From CALZJC01 sp963781065 (GTDB lineage: Bacteria; Acidobacteriota; Thermoanaerobaculia; Multivoradales; JAHEKO01), in assembly GCA_963781065.1 (NCBI GenBank), contig CAWAET010000009.1:1-64000 (forward strand): 64,000 nucleotides of DNA, given 5' to 3'. The translations under genes were made by a program, and so were the position numbers. Below are positions 9,001 to 17,326 of the stretch, piece by piece. The notes beneath the pieces were generated by a model. That model was not told where the DNA came from and did no database searches. It saw only the letters and a program-made list of their open reading frames with translations. Numbering within the stretch: position 1 is the stretch's first letter; each line of letters opens with the position of its first letter.

Positions 9001-12000
9001 CCGCCAGGTCTCGCGATCGCCGGGGCGCAGCCGGTCGCGGAAAGTGGCGAAGGAGAGCTCCAGTTGCCGGTCGTCCCAGGGCACGAAGACCGAGTCGGTC
9101 AGGGTCATCTGCTGGTGGTCGCGCACCAGAGTCAGGCGCACGCCGAGCCCGCCACGGTGGGCCGCGGTCACCGGGATATCGACGATCCGCGGCCCGGCCG
9201 ACGAGTCGAGCCGGCGGCGCTCGATCCGCTCGCCGCCGCGCAGCACCTCGAGCACCATCTCCTGCCGCTCGAGACCGCTGTGGACCAGCAGGCGGATGGC
9301 GCCGCCCACCGGCACCGCCGGGTGCTCGGCGACCAGCAGCGCCGGCAGCGCCAGCGGCGCCGCCCCGGTGGCGGCCACCACCAGCTCGAGCCGGGTCTCG
9401 AACCGCGCCTGCCAGACGTCGCGGGTCTCGTAGCGCAACCGGTAGACGCCCGGCTCGAGCGGCGGCAGCCGCAGATCGGCAGTGCCGTCGTCGCCGTGCT
9501 CGATCTCGCCCCGCAACAGCTCGCGGCCGTCGGGCCAGCCGGCCAGGATGGCGGCCGGCGCCTGGCCGCGGTCCCAGCGCGGGCGCAGGCGGTCGCCGGG
9601 GGTGAGCGCGGTCTCCGCTGCGCCGTTCGGCGGCACCGGCGCGGCATGGGCGGCCGAGTAGGTGGCCGGGGGCTGGGGCTCGACGGGCTGCTCGGCCGGC
9701 AGCAGCGCCCGGTCGGGCTGCGCCACCCGGAGCAGCCGCCAACTGCCGCGACCGGGCCGCGGGGCGCCGTCGAGGTCGCTGCGGCGCACCGTGACCACCG
9801 CCGGCGCGCCGGCGTCGAGGAATCCGCGGTCGAGCTCGAGCCGCGCCTCGACGGCGACAAAGCCAAGCCGGAAGACGCGCTCGGCCGAGCGCGTCTCGCC
9901 GCCCTCGTCGGTGACGTCGACGCTCAGCCGGTAGCGGAAGCTGACTCCCTCCGCCGCCTGCCGCTCGTCGGCCGACGGCTTGAAGTCGACGGTGAAGGCA
10001 CCGTCGGCGGCCACCGCGCCACGGCCGGCGGCGACCGTCTCGGCGCCCGCCGGCGGCGGCCGGAACCAGCCGCGGCGGCCCCACATCGGAGCGACCGGCT
10101 CGCGGGTCACCCGCCAGGAGAGCTCGCCGCCCGCCACCGGCAGGCCGAAGTAGTAGCGCGCCTCGCCCTCGAGCCGGGCCGGCCGGTTGAGCCGCAGCGG
10201 CTCGCCGGGCTCGGCGATCTCGACCTCGAAGGTCGGCCGCTTGTACTCCTCGACCCGGACGGCGGCGCCGCCGCCGGTGGAGGCGGCCAGCCGCCAGGCG
10301 CCCAGCAGGCGACCGCGCGGCAGGCGAAAGCTGCCGGACGCCGAGCCGTACTCGTTGGTGGTGACCTCGACGCTCTCGACCCGCTCGCCGTTGGCGTCCT
10401 CGAGCCTCACCTCGAGGGTGCGCTGCGGCTCGACCCGATAGCTGCCCTCGTCGTGCCGGCCGCCGTAGGCCACCACCTTCCACAGCACCTCCTGCCCCGG
10501 CCGGTAGACGCTGCGATCGGTGTAGACCAGCGCCGCCTCGCGGCGACGCGGCGGCGACGGCCGCCGGAGATCGAGATAGCTCGGGTCGACCGCGATCTCG
10601 CCCTGGTGCAGCGCGACGGCAAACAGCGCGCCCCGCTGCCGCTCGTCGACGGCAAAACCGGCCGTGCCGCCCGCACCGGTCCGGCGGCTCGCCTCCAGGC
10701 GGTGGCCGCGGCGCCAGTCGTAGCGGTAGAGCCTCACCTCGGCGCCGGCGACGGCCTTGCCGCTGCCGCCGGCGCGGACGGTGACCTCCAGCTGATCGTC
10801 GAGCCGCCGGCTGAGCAGCACCAGGTCGCCGACCAGCAGCCGGACCGCGCTGCGGCGGTTCTCCCGCTCGCTGAAGTCGGCCCGTGGCGACGCCGCCAGC
10901 ACCCACAGGCCGGGGCGATCCAGCGGCGGCGTGACGTAGGTCTGGTGCTGCCGGTAGTCCGCGGTCGCCGGCAGCTCGACCCGCCACTGGACATCGGGCT
11001 GCCGGCTCGCCAGCAGCTCTTCCACCTCGCGGTGAGCGGGCAGCAGGTTGCGGTCCGCGGCCGACTCGATCGTCGCCAGGGGGTCCAGCCGCCAGGCGCG
11101 GAAGCTCATCCCGTACACATTGCGGTGGTGCACTCGCACCGAGCGCCGATCGAGGCCGTCCGCGCTCATCGCCTCGAGGCTGTACTCCGGCGCCTCGATG
11201 GCCGCCACGAGATGCCGGCAGCGGCGGCCGCCCACCGAGTCGGGGTGCGCCGCGACCCCCTCCAGGGCGAGCTCCCGCGCCCGCACCAGGCTGTCCGGCG
11301 ACTCCTCCTGCCTCACCCAGGAGGCCAGCATCTCCTGTCCCACCGACCACCACTCCGGGGCTCGGCCCAGCTCGTCGAGCGCGCGCTCGAGCGCGCTTTG
11401 CAGCCGGGCCCGGTCGTCGTCGCGCGCGAAGGCGCCGCGCAGCCGGCGCAGCAGCTCGAGCCGCGCCTCGAAGGCCGCCTCGACCCGATCGCCGTCACGA
11501 TGCCAGCGCTCGAGGTCGGCCAGCGGCCGCGCCAGCCGTTCGAGCGGGTGGCCGGAGGCGCGATCGGCAGCGGCCTCGTTCAGGGATCCGGCTGGGGATT
11601 CGGCTGGGGCCCCGGTTGGGGCCTCGGAGGGCGGCTCGGCCCCGGTTTCGGCCCTGGTCTCGGATCGGGCCTCGAGCAGCGCTTCCAGGTCCAGCAGATA
11701 GACCCCGTTCTCCTCCCGCGCGGTCCAGTGCGAGCTGTCGGCCAGCCACTCCACCCAGAGGTAGGTGACCGCGTCCCGCAACCTGCCGCGGATCCGCCGC
11801 GGGTAGTCGTTGGCGTCGAAGTACTCGGCCAGCTCGCCCAGCGGCGCCTCGCCCCAGGCCTGCCGCGCTGCCCAGACCCGGGTGTAGGCGGCGTCGATCT
11901 CGGCGCCGATCTGCTCGCGCGTCCAGCTCCGGAGGTCGACCTCGCCGGCGCTCTCCACCCGCTCGCGCTGGCGGATCTCCCAGCCGTAGACGCCAAGGTA

Positions 12001-12438
12001 GTCGACCAGGCTGTGGGCGTAGTAGAGCTCGAGCACCGCGCGGTAGAGCGGAGCCTCCGGCCAGGGCATCTCCCGCAGGTGGCGGACCGAAGTCTCGTAG
12101 CCGTGCAGCCCGGTGGTCAGCTGCACCTCGCGCACCAGGGCGCGAGTCCACTCCGCCTCGTCGCCGGCCTGCTGCGCCCGTTCGCGGAGGCCGGTGACCC
12201 GCTCGAGAGCGGCCTGGTAGCGGCGCTCGTCGATCAATCCGTCGATCTCGACCCAGCTCACCTTGGCGGCCTCGTCAGGCGCGGACGCGGACCCGGGCGC
12301 GGCCGGCGGCGGGAGTGCTCCCACGGCCGACGGCCTCTGGCCGGTAGCGCCGCAACAGAGCGATAGGAGGGCGGCAATGGCCACCAGGTGGAGCTTCGGG
12401 TGCCTGCGCGTATCGCCCATCGCCACTTGGATAGACAC
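6091..12438 (-). CDS. Bacterial alpha-2-macroglobulin (thioester-containing, very large)
   Basis: About 2,115 residues, one of the larger bacterial members. The start is GTG at 12438 or, perhaps better, ATG at 12420; neither has a strong ribosome binding site. An N-terminal hydrophobic segment (LVAIAALLSLCCG) targets it out of the cytoplasm; the lipobox is atypical. Helical repeats fill about residues 50-450, then beta-sandwich macroglobulin domains follow (MG2-type around VYTDRSVYRPGQEVLWKV, MG3/4 around KRPTFEVEI and ARYYFGLPV). A central A2M domain carries FSETAFWEPHLVLGEDG and TEWSVWVHALT. The thioester is intact: YECTEQTLNRFL with Cys about residue 1538. A thioester-domain helix bundle and a C-terminal receptor-binding-like domain end in TAYSAGDRLVVE. 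The family traps proteases in the periplasm or at the cell surface. The usual partner, penicillin-binding protein 1C, is not nearby. Confidence 0.92.
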   Translation of the reverse strand: MSIQVAMGDTRRHPKLHLVAIAALLSLCCGATGQRPSAVGALPPPAAPGSASAPDEAAKVSWVEIDGLIDERRYQAALERVTGLRERAQQAGDEAEWTRALVREVQLTTGLHGYETSVRHLREMPWPEAPLYRAVLELYYAHSLVDYLGVYGWEIRQRERVESAGEVDLRSWTREQIGAEIDAAYTRVWAARQAWGEAPLGELAEYFDANDYPRRIRGRLRDAVTYLWVEWLADSSHWTAREENGVYLLDLEALLEARSETRAETGAEPPSEAPTGAPAESPAGSLNEAAADRASGHPLERLARPLADLERWHRDGDRVEAAFEARLELLRRLRGAFARDDDRARLQSALERALDELGRAPEWWSVGQEMLASWVRQEESPDSLVRARELALEGVAAHPDSVGGRRCRHLVAAIEAPEYSLEAMSADGLDRRSVRVHHRNVYGMSFRAWRLDPLATIESAADRNLLPAHREVEELLASRQPDVQWRVELPATADYRQHQTYVTPPLDRPGLWVLAASPRADFSERENRRSAVRLLVGDLVLLSRRLDDQLEVTVRAGGSGKAVAGAEVRLYRYDWRRGHRLEASRRTGAGGTAGFAVDERQRGALFAVALHQGEIAVDPSYLDLRRPSPPRRREAALVYTDRSVYRPGQEVLWKVVAYGGRHDEGSYRVEPQRTLEVRLEDANGERVESVEVTTNEYGSASGSFRLPRGRLLGAWRLAASTGGGAAVRVEEYKRPTFEVEIAEPGEPLRLNRPARLEGEARYYFGLPVAGGELSWRVTREPVAPMWGRRGWFRPPPAGAETVAAGRGAVAADGAFTVDFKPSADERQAAEGVSFRYRLSVDVTDEGGETRSAERVFRLGFVAVEARLELDRGFLDAGAPAVVTVRRSDLDGAPRPGRGSWRLLRVAQPDRALLPAEQPVEPQPPATYSAAHAAPVPPNGAAETALTPGDRLRPRWDRGQAPAAILAGWPDGRELLRGEIEHGDDGTADLRLPPLEPGVYRLRYETRDVWQARFETRLELVVAATGAAPLALPALLVAEHPAVPVGGAIRLLVHSGLERQEMVLEVLRGGERIERRRLDSSAGPRIVDIPVTAAHRGGLGVRLTLVRDHQQMTLTDSVFVPWDDRQLELSFATFRDRLRPGDRETWRVTVRGAGEQILAAGAAELLAYMYDRSLDLFAPHQPPRVDALYPVRGAPPGVQSSLGAGGEVWAAEEGWRDLPDYPGLRGDRLVFYPGYGIGGPGTRFRGGPGRVMRMAAAPMRVGGEPPPDGVLLEATADAPALEVGQPPADGGLESGGEGSPVELRTDFSETAFWEPHLVLGEDGTVAFEFTVPDSVTEWSVWVHALTRDLAGGSLRQEARSVKELLVRPYLPRFLREGDRAVVRVLVNNAGETALVGSLELDILDPDSGESLLAEFGLDPAAVAAVPFEVEPGGGADLDFELAAPLRVGEVAVRAVARAGELSDGELRPLPLLPGRLHLAQSRFAALEGEDRRELRFPGLASAGDDPSLVHDQLVVTLDAQLFTSVLRALPYLVDYPYECTEQTLNRFLSTGVLTSLYDDYPAVAELARKLSRRETRLEPWDAADPNRKMALVETPWLTAARGGGEDEELIRVLDPKIADAQRRLALAELENAQTSLGAFPWWPGGPPSPWMTLYLLHGFARAVEFDVEVPQPMVQQAWAYMHRHYLDEIAKRMVEEDCCWQFVTFLGYVLSGYPDDSWTGGVFSAAERRAMLEHSWAHWREHSPLLKAYLAMTLKRAGRDEDARLVFDSVMDSAKTDPDLGTYWAPEERAWLWYNDTVEGHALALRAMTELAPDDARRHGLVQWLLLNKKLNHWKSTRATAEVLYALVHYLEGEGALGVREEADVAIGPRRWRMLFEPDELDPEITELGVELGVEGGTGRGTGHGGESDAKPGRDPGAGAHGGDRLGRPNQIVIPGAEIDPATMSSVVVEKSTPSFLFASATWHFSTDRLPAEAEGDLLRVSRRFFRRVHDGTEWVLQPLAEGARVAVGDAVEVELSVSARHAAEYVHLRDPRGAGFEPDSQRSGYKWDLGIGRYEEIRDSGINFFFEWLPAGEYTLRYRLRAATAGAFRVGPATLQSMYAPEFTAYSAGDRLVVE

Positions 12439-12464
12439 CGCGGGTCCGGAAAGCGCTCCCGCGG

Positions 12465-12539
12465 GCCGCCAGACCCGAGTCTGTCAGACCCGAGCCTGTC
12501 AAGTCCGAGCCTGTCAAGTCCGAGTCCTTCAGACCCGGG
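12465..12539. repeat. 15-bp tandem repeat upstream of the alpha-2-macroglobulin gene
   Basis: Five head-to-tail 15-base units, two of them identical (CCTGTCAAGTCCGAG at 12495-12509 and 12510-12524). The flanking units diverge slightly (TCTGTCAGACCCGAG, TCCTTCAGACCCGGG). They lie between the start of the macroglobulin gene and the stop of the EamA gene, so they may overlap the macroglobulin promoter or leader. The 15-bp period is in phase with translation but no gene uses it. Confidence 0.7.
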
Positions 12540-12559
12540 GCCGGAGCGCGGCCGGAATC

Positions 12560-13495
12560 TCAGCCCGCGGTCTCCGCGGCGGCCGCCGTTGCCCGCCGCC
12601 CCCCGTCCAGCGACACCAGCGTGATGGCGGTCAGCAACAGGACCGCGCCCAGCCACTGCCAGGCGCCGAGGACCGAGTCGTTGAGCCAGTAGTCGAGCAC
12701 CACCGCGCTCAGCGGCAGGCAGAGCTCGCAGACCGCCGACACCACCGCCCGCACCCTGGTCAGCCCGTAGTAGTAGAGGAAGATCGCGCCGCTGCCGGTG
12801 GTCAGGCCGATCAGCAGGATCAGCCCCCACTCGCCCGGCGCCACGCCGGCCAGCGGCAAGCCGCGGCCGGCGGCCAACAGCAGGGCCAGCGCCATCAGCG
12901 AGGTCAGGCCGTAGCGCCCGAAGGTCGCCGGCCGGAAGTCGAGCGCCCCCAGCAGCCGCTTGCCCAGCACCGTCGCCGAGCCGAACGAGGCGGCCGCGAG
13001 CAGCGCCCAACCCGCCGCCGCCAGGCCGTGCTCGCCGGGCGCCGCCGCCGGCAGCCGCAGGCCGAAGGTCAGCAGATAGGCGCCGGCCAGCGCCAGGGCG
13101 GCGCGGCCGAGAAAACGGGGCGACACCCGCTCGCGCAGCAGCAGCGCCGCCAGGCCGATGGCGAAGACCGGCTGCAGCTTCTGCAGCAGCACCACCACGC
13201 TCAGCTGCTGGAAGTTGACCAGGAACAGCGCCTTGACGATCGAGAAGGTCCCGAGGATGCCGCCGGCCAGCGAGACCAGCAGCAGGAACCCCCAGTCGCG
13301 CGGCCCGAGCCGGCGCAGGACGCCATAGGAGCCGGCCAGAAACGGCTGCATCAGCAGGAACGGGACCGCGTGCAGCAGGAACACCACGAACAGCACGTCC
13401 AGCCGGCCGAGCCGCGGCGTCAGCACCACGCCGTCGAGGCCCCACAGGGACGCCGCCACGCAGATCGCCACAGCCCCCAGCACGCCTCGCCGCAT
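12560..13495 (-). CDS. EamA-family (DMT) membrane transporter
   Basis: 311 residues with ten predicted hydrophobic segments arranged as two EamA repeats. The first repeat spans about MRRGVLGAVAICVAASLWGL to FGLRLP and contains the typical LFLVNFQQLSVVVLLQKLQP loop. The second runs from WALLAAASFGSATVLGK to LVSLDGG. The family exports metabolites such as amino acids or nucleotide-related compounds; the substrate cannot be predicted. I start at ATG 13495 because the sequence upstream is Arg/Pro-rich and lacks membrane character; the ribosome binding site is weak. It lies upstream of and co-directional with the macroglobulin gene but is separated by the 15-bp repeats. Confidence 0.85.
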   Translation of the reverse strand: MRRGVLGAVAICVAASLWGLDGVVLTPRLGRLDVLFVVFLLHAVPFLLMQPFLAGSYGVLRRLGPRDWGFLLLVSLAGGILGTFSIVKALFLVNFQQLSVVVLLQKLQPVFAIGLAALLLRERVSPRFLGRAALALAGAYLLTFGLRLPAAAPGEHGLAAAGWALLAAASFGSATVLGKRLLGALDFRPATFGRYGLTSLMALALLLAAGRGLPLAGVAPGEWGLILLIGLTTGSGAIFLYYYGLTRVRAVVSAVCELCLPLSAVVLDYWLNDSVLGAWQWLGAVLLLTAITLVSLDGGRRATAAAAETAG

Positions 13496-13767
13496 CAGGC
13501 CGGGGATGGTAGCAGCCGCGGCAGCAGTCCGGGCGGTGGCGCGAAGAGCGCCCTGGAGCCTCACGCCGAGCGCCCGACAGCAGCCTGACCACCGGCCGGC
13601 ACGCAACCCTGGACGGCGGAGACCGTTAACGCCGCGGCAGCCTGACCCTGATCGCCGCCGCGGTGCTCGGCGGCTACCTGGTCGAGCGACGGGGAGCGGC
13701 GTCGCGCGCGGCCGCGGCCGCTTCCTGACGGCGGCGCCCCCCGGGCGAGGAGCCGGATCGCCGCGGC
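13496..13767. other. Intergenic region, no gene supported
   Basis: 272 bp between EamA and DUF2164, both leftward. A 30-codon plus-strand stretch near 13640-13729 (LTLIAAAVLGGYLVERRG) resembles the tail of a membrane protein but has no start, so at most it is debris. No hairpin or repeat stands out. Confidence 0.35.
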
Positions 13768-14016
13768 TCACCTCGGCCAGAAGTCGAACTCGGGCTCGTA
13801 GAGCGACCCCTCCAGGTCCTCCACCCGGCCCACCATCCAGGCCTGGGCATCGGCGATCGCCCGGTTGTAGACCGTCGGGCAGATCTCCTTCAGGCAGAAG
13901 TCGAGCAGAAACCCCGCCTGGAGATCGCCGATCTCCTCCTCGAGCTCCTGCTCGAAGTAGCGCCGGATCGAGGCGACCAGGCGCTTGCGGTCATCAGCTT
14001 TGATCTCTATCGCCAC
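13768..14016 (-). CDS. DUF2164 family protein
   Basis: 82 residues, the normal family size. Landmarks are MAIEIKADDRKRLVASIRRY, FEQELEEEIGDLQAGFLLDF, a central NRAIADAQAWM and a terminal YEPEFDFW, all characteristic of DUF2164. The protein is probably cytoplasmic and helical. Its function is not established, and no neighbour explains it. It is divergent from the small exported protein to its right. Confidence 0.85.
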   Translation of the reverse strand: MAIEIKADDRKRLVASIRRYFEQELEEEIGDLQAGFLLDFCLKEICPTVYNRAIADAQAWMVGRVEDLEGSLYEPEFDFWPR

Positions 14017-14134
14017 GCTTACACCTCGACCGATCTCGTGCCACTCGATTCACCTCCGCCTTCAGCAGGAACGCCCGATTCTAGCCCCCGGCGCGATACT
14101 CTGGGACGACCAACAACCAAGAGGGGGACTACCG

Positions 14135-14671
14135 ATGAGACGATCGATCTTGATCCTGGGGCTCTTGTTGCTCGCGACCGGACCGGGCGTTGCCAGCGCC
14201 GAGCTGACCGCCGCGGACGCCTTCGCCACCCTGAAGGGAATGGCCGGCACCTGGGCCGGGACGCCGGAGGGAAGCGGCGCCGAGGCCGAGGCCGAAGCCG
14301 AGGCGGCGGGCACGTCGACCTTCGAGATCGAGGTCTCGGCCGCCGGCACGGTGGTCATGGAGACCATGGCGCCCGGCACCGAGCACGAGATGATCAACAT
14401 GTACCACCTCGACGGCGAGGAGCTGGTGGTGACCCACTACTGCGCCGGCGGCAACCAGCCGACGATGCGGCTCGACCGCGAGGCCAGCACCGCCGAGCGG
14501 CTGATCTTCGACTTCACCGGCGGCACCAACCTCGACCCCGAGACCGATCACTTCATCCACGACCTGGAGATCGGCATCCTCGGCGAGGGCAGGGTCGACA
14601 GCGTCTGGAACTCCTGGGGCGACGGTGCGCCGGCGGCGACGATGGTCTTCCACCTGACGCGGGCGGAGTAG
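14135..14671 (+). CDS. Small exported protein, DUF1579-like beta-barrel character
   Basis: 178 residues from ATG 14135 (AGAGGGGG upstream). Residues 1-22 are a signal peptide ending GVASA. A short Glu/Ala-rich stretch (EAEAEAEAAG) interrupts the first strand pair. The remaining sequence, with LKGMAGTWAGTPEG, TFEIEVSAAGTVVMETM, EHEMINMYHLDG and LVVTHYCAGGNQPTM, resembles secreted proteins with a lipocalin-like or DUF1579-like fold widespread in Acidobacteriota and Planctomycetota. No function is known. It converges on the kinase-mutase gene. Confidence 0.65.
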   Translation: MRRSILILGLLLLATGPGVASAELTAADAFATLKGMAGTWAGTPEGSGAEAEAEAEAAGTSTFEIEVSAAGTVVMETMAPGTEHEMINMYHLDGEELVVTHYCAGGNQPTMRLDREASTAERLIFDFTGGTNLDPETDHFIHDLEIGILGEGRVDSVWNSWGDGAPAATMVFHLTRAE

Positions 14672-14708
14672 GTCCGGCGCGCGGGCGGCACGAGGCGGAG
14701 GCGTACCC

Positions 14709-17189
14709 TCAGGACAGCTTGAAGAGCCGGCTGAGCAGCAGTTGCAGGGGAAACCTCTGCAGCCGCCCGCTGCCCGCCGACTGCTCGTCGTAGGTCTCGA
14801 CTTCGTCCGGCTCGACACCCTCGCCCCAGATCAGCACCGGCAGCGGATCGGCGGCATGCTGGCCGCTTTCCGAGAGGGTGGCGTGATCGGAGGCGACGGC
14901 TACACGCAACGGGCCGGTGACCTCCGCCAGCAGGCCGGCCAGCTGCTGATCGACCGCCTCGAGAAACGCCACCTTGAGGTCGGGCCGCTGGTCGTGCGCC
15001 GCGATGTCGGCGCCCTTCAAATGCAGGACCACGAGGTCGCTGCGCCGCAGCTCTTCGCGGGCGACCTCGAATTTGCGCCGCAGATCGGTGTCCAGGTTGG
15101 CGGTCATCCCCGGGCCGGTGATCGTCCGGGCCCCGGCCCAGCGAGCCAGCCCGAGCACCGTGCGGTCGCCGCTGATGCAGCACAGCCGCAGCGGTACGCC
15201 GGCCTCCTCGAGAGGCAGCAGCCGGTGGATGTGGCCGGCGCCACGGGTGAGGACGGCATTGGCCGGCGGCAGGCCCTCGTCGACGCGTCGCCGGTTGACC
15301 GGATGGTCGGCCAGCACTTGCCGGGCCTGCTGCTCGAACAGCGCCAGCACGTTGGCGGTGTAGACGGCTGGCGGGTCGTCCGGGTCGTTGGGGCGCGGAA
15401 CGAGGGGCATGCCGGGCATCACGCCGTCGCCCGGGTCGCTGCCGTGGATCGCCGAGGACAGGCCGGCGCCGCGCAGCACGATGCCCAGGCGATGCTCGGT
15501 GCCGGTCCGCACCAGCACCTCGACCTCGCGCGACAGGCCGCCCGGCAGGGGCAGGCGGTCGATCGCCACCGCCAGCTCGCCGGCCGCTTGGCGGATGCGG
15601 CCGGCGCGCCGGTCGATGACCCGCCCGTCGTCGCCGAGCGTGGCAAAGTTGCCGCGCAAGGCGATGTCGCCCGGACCCAGGGCCAGGCCGGCGCCCAGCG
15701 CTTCGGTCGGACCGCGCTTGAGAGCCAGCGGCGACTGCCCGAACAGCGCCAGGCTGCCGGCCGCGGTGTCCGCCACGACACCGGGCGCTATCGGATCGGC
15801 GAGGCCGCACTGACCCTCTCGCGCCAGCCGGTCGAGGGTCGGTGTTCGCGCCGCCTGTAGCGGGGTGCGTCCTCCCAGGGCCCGCACCGGGCGGTCCGCC
15901 AGGCCGTCGATGATCAGCAGCAGGGTCGGCGCCGAGAGCTGTACTTCCTGCTTGTCGGCCAGGCCCAGTAAGGGGTTCGTCCGCTCGAGCATGCCGGTCA
16001 CCAGCCGCAGGGTGGACAGGACCGGCGGCTCGCCGGCCGGATTGTCCAGCAGCGGGATGTCACGCTTTTCCGCCTCTTGCACCACGTGGTCGTGGATCGC
16101 CCGAATCGACGGGAAGTTCTCCAGATAGCGCTCGGCCCGGCGACCGGTCGAGCGCGAACGCGCCAGAAACCGCGAGCGGTGACTCTCCGCGTTGAGCGCC
16201 GCGAGAATCAGCGGCACCTGATAGGCGGAGCCCTCGAGATCGGCAAACGGAACCAGCGCCGGATGCACGTGCACACCTTCGACGATGATGCTCAGATTCT
16301 CGGCGATCGCCCGCTCGACGACTGCCCGGATGCCCACGGTCACCCGCACGGCCTGCTCCTCGAAGCTGGCGATCATCCGCCGCGCGGACTCGGGATCGGC
16401 CGGCGAGAAGCGGCCCATCTCGGCGGCGCCGGGCTCGGATACCGGCGCCACCTCGAAGCTCGAGCTGTGGATGGCCGGCAGGATCGATGGCGTGAAGACC
16501 ATCCGCATCACCTGGCGGATGGTGTCGGTCGCGTTGATACGGTAGATCCGCAGCAGCGGCGCCAACTCGAGGGCCAGGGTCGACTTGCCGGTCCCGCTGG
16601 CGCCGCCGATGTAGAGCACCAGCGGCCGTGGCAACCTGCCGATTCGCCGCACCGTGCGGTAGCGCCGGGCCGCCTCGCTGCCCTCCTGGCGTTCCAGCAG
16701 ATCGCCCACCCGCCGGGCGATCTCGCCCGCTTCCAGGCGCTTGACCCCCTCGGCGCGCAGCTCCGTCTCCAGCTCGGCCAACAGCCCGTAGGCGCGGTCG
16801 AGATCGATGCCGGCGGCGTAGACGCTACGCGCCAGCAGCCCACGCGAAAACGGCTGCTCGTGCCCCTCGTAGACGACCCGGATCTCCGAGATCGGCCGGC
16901 TGGGCCGCACCGCCATCTCCAGCGCGTCGCCGCCGAACATCTTCTCGAGCCGCTCGGCAACGAGGTCGCGGACCTCGCTGGTGGAGACCTCCTCTCGGTC
17001 CGACAGGTGATCGCGTACCGCCCGCGCCACGGCGTAGGAGTCGTCGAAACCGAGACCGCGCTGCACCAGGTCGTGGGTGATCATGCCGCGCAGAAAGCGC
17101 TGCTGGGTGCCGGCGGAACAGACCACCATGAGTTGCTTGCGGCGACCTTTTTCGTCGCCACTCGGGCGAGGATCCTGCTTCTTGGTCAT
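14709..17189 (-). CDS. Fusion of 2-phosphoglycerate kinase and archaeal-type phosphoglycerate mutase
   Basis: 826 residues from ATG 17189. The N-terminal part (about 1-415) matches 2-phosphoglycerate kinase: an ATP-cone-like region (RKQLMVVCSAGTQQRFLRGM) and a P-loop kinase core with GGASGTGKSTLALEL near residue 195. The family phosphorylates 2-phosphoglycerate to 2,3-bisphosphoglycerate, the precursor of cyclic 2,3-diphosphoglycerate in methanogens. The C-terminal part (about 418-826) is a cofactor-independent phosphoglycerate mutase of the ApgM type: LLIIDGLADRPVRALGG, RTPLQAARTPTLDRLA, HLKGADIAAHDQRPDLK and SDHATLSESGQHAADPLPVL carry the metal-binding Asp/His set. At the nucleophile position the sequence reads ADTAAGS, a Thr where Ser is expected. 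One chain could run 3-phosphoglycerate to 2-phosphoglycerate to 2,3-bisphosphoglycerate. It is divergent from uspA. Confidence 0.85.
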   Translation of the reverse strand: MTKKQDPRPSGDEKGRRKQLMVVCSAGTQQRFLRGMITHDLVQRGLGFDDSYAVARAVRDHLSDREEVSTSEVRDLVAERLEKMFGGDALEMAVRPSRPISEIRVVYEGHEQPFSRGLLARSVYAAGIDLDRAYGLLAELETELRAEGVKRLEAGEIARRVGDLLERQEGSEAARRYRTVRRIGRLPRPLVLYIGGASGTGKSTLALELAPLLRIYRINATDTIRQVMRMVFTPSILPAIHSSSFEVAPVSEPGAAEMGRFSPADPESARRMIASFEEQAVRVTVGIRAVVERAIAENLSIIVEGVHVHPALVPFADLEGSAYQVPLILAALNAESHRSRFLARSRSTGRRAERYLENFPSIRAIHDHVVQEAEKRDIPLLDNPAGEPPVLSTLRLVTGMLERTNPLLGLADKQEVQLSAPTLLLIIDGLADRPVRALGGRTPLQAARTPTLDRLAREGQCGLADPIAPGVVADTAAGSLALFGQSPLALKRGPTEALGAGLALGPGDIALRGNFATLGDDGRVIDRRAGRIRQAAGELAVAIDRLPLPGGLSREVEVLVRTGTEHRLGIVLRGAGLSSAIHGSDPGDGVMPGMPLVPRPNDPDDPPAVYTANVLALFEQQARQVLADHPVNRRRVDEGLPPANAVLTRGAGHIHRLLPLEEAGVPLRLCCISGDRTVLGLARWAGARTITGPGMTANLDTDLRRKFEVAREELRRSDLVVLHLKGADIAAHDQRPDLKVAFLEAVDQQLAGLLAEVTGPLRVAVASDHATLSESGQHAADPLPVLIWGEGVEPDEVETYDEQSAGSGRLQRFPLQLLLSRLFKLS

Positions 17190-17254
17190 GGCGACGGGAG
17201 GAGGCGTGGGCCGGCGCGGCGCCTGCGGTGGCCGGTGAGGGCGCTCGTCGGCTC

Positions 17255-17283
17255 TTGGCGCGAGCGACCTTAGCACGCGCCAA
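17255..17283. promoter_or_regulatory. Inverted repeat in the divergent kinase-mutase/uspA promoter region
   Basis: TTGGCGCG (17255-17262) and CGCGCCAA (17276-17283) form a perfect 8-bp inverted repeat with a 13-base spacer, 44 bp before the uspA start. A plausible operator for a dimeric regulator, or a rare-site coincidence in GC-rich DNA. A possible -10 hexamer TACACT follows around 17297. Confidence 0.4.
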
Positions 17284-17326
17284 AGAGGCGCTCGTGTACA
17301 CTGCCGCCCTTCGGCGGAAGTCCACC

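Noticed and set aside
8063..11353. A 1,096-codon open frame on the minus strand and a 1,317-codon frame on the plus strand inside the alpha-2-macroglobulin gene
   Set aside because: Both are Arg/Ala/Gly-rich or His/Gln-rich readings caused by the high GC content. They lack family motifs, while the third frame is a complete macroglobulin with its thioester.
12465..12539. CRISPR array
   Set aside because: The units are contiguous 15-bp repeats without spacers, and no cas genes are present.
13640..13729. Possible small membrane protein on the plus strand
   Set aside because: About 30 hydrophobic codons without a start codon or ribosome binding site, preceded by an in-frame stop. Noted only as possible debris.
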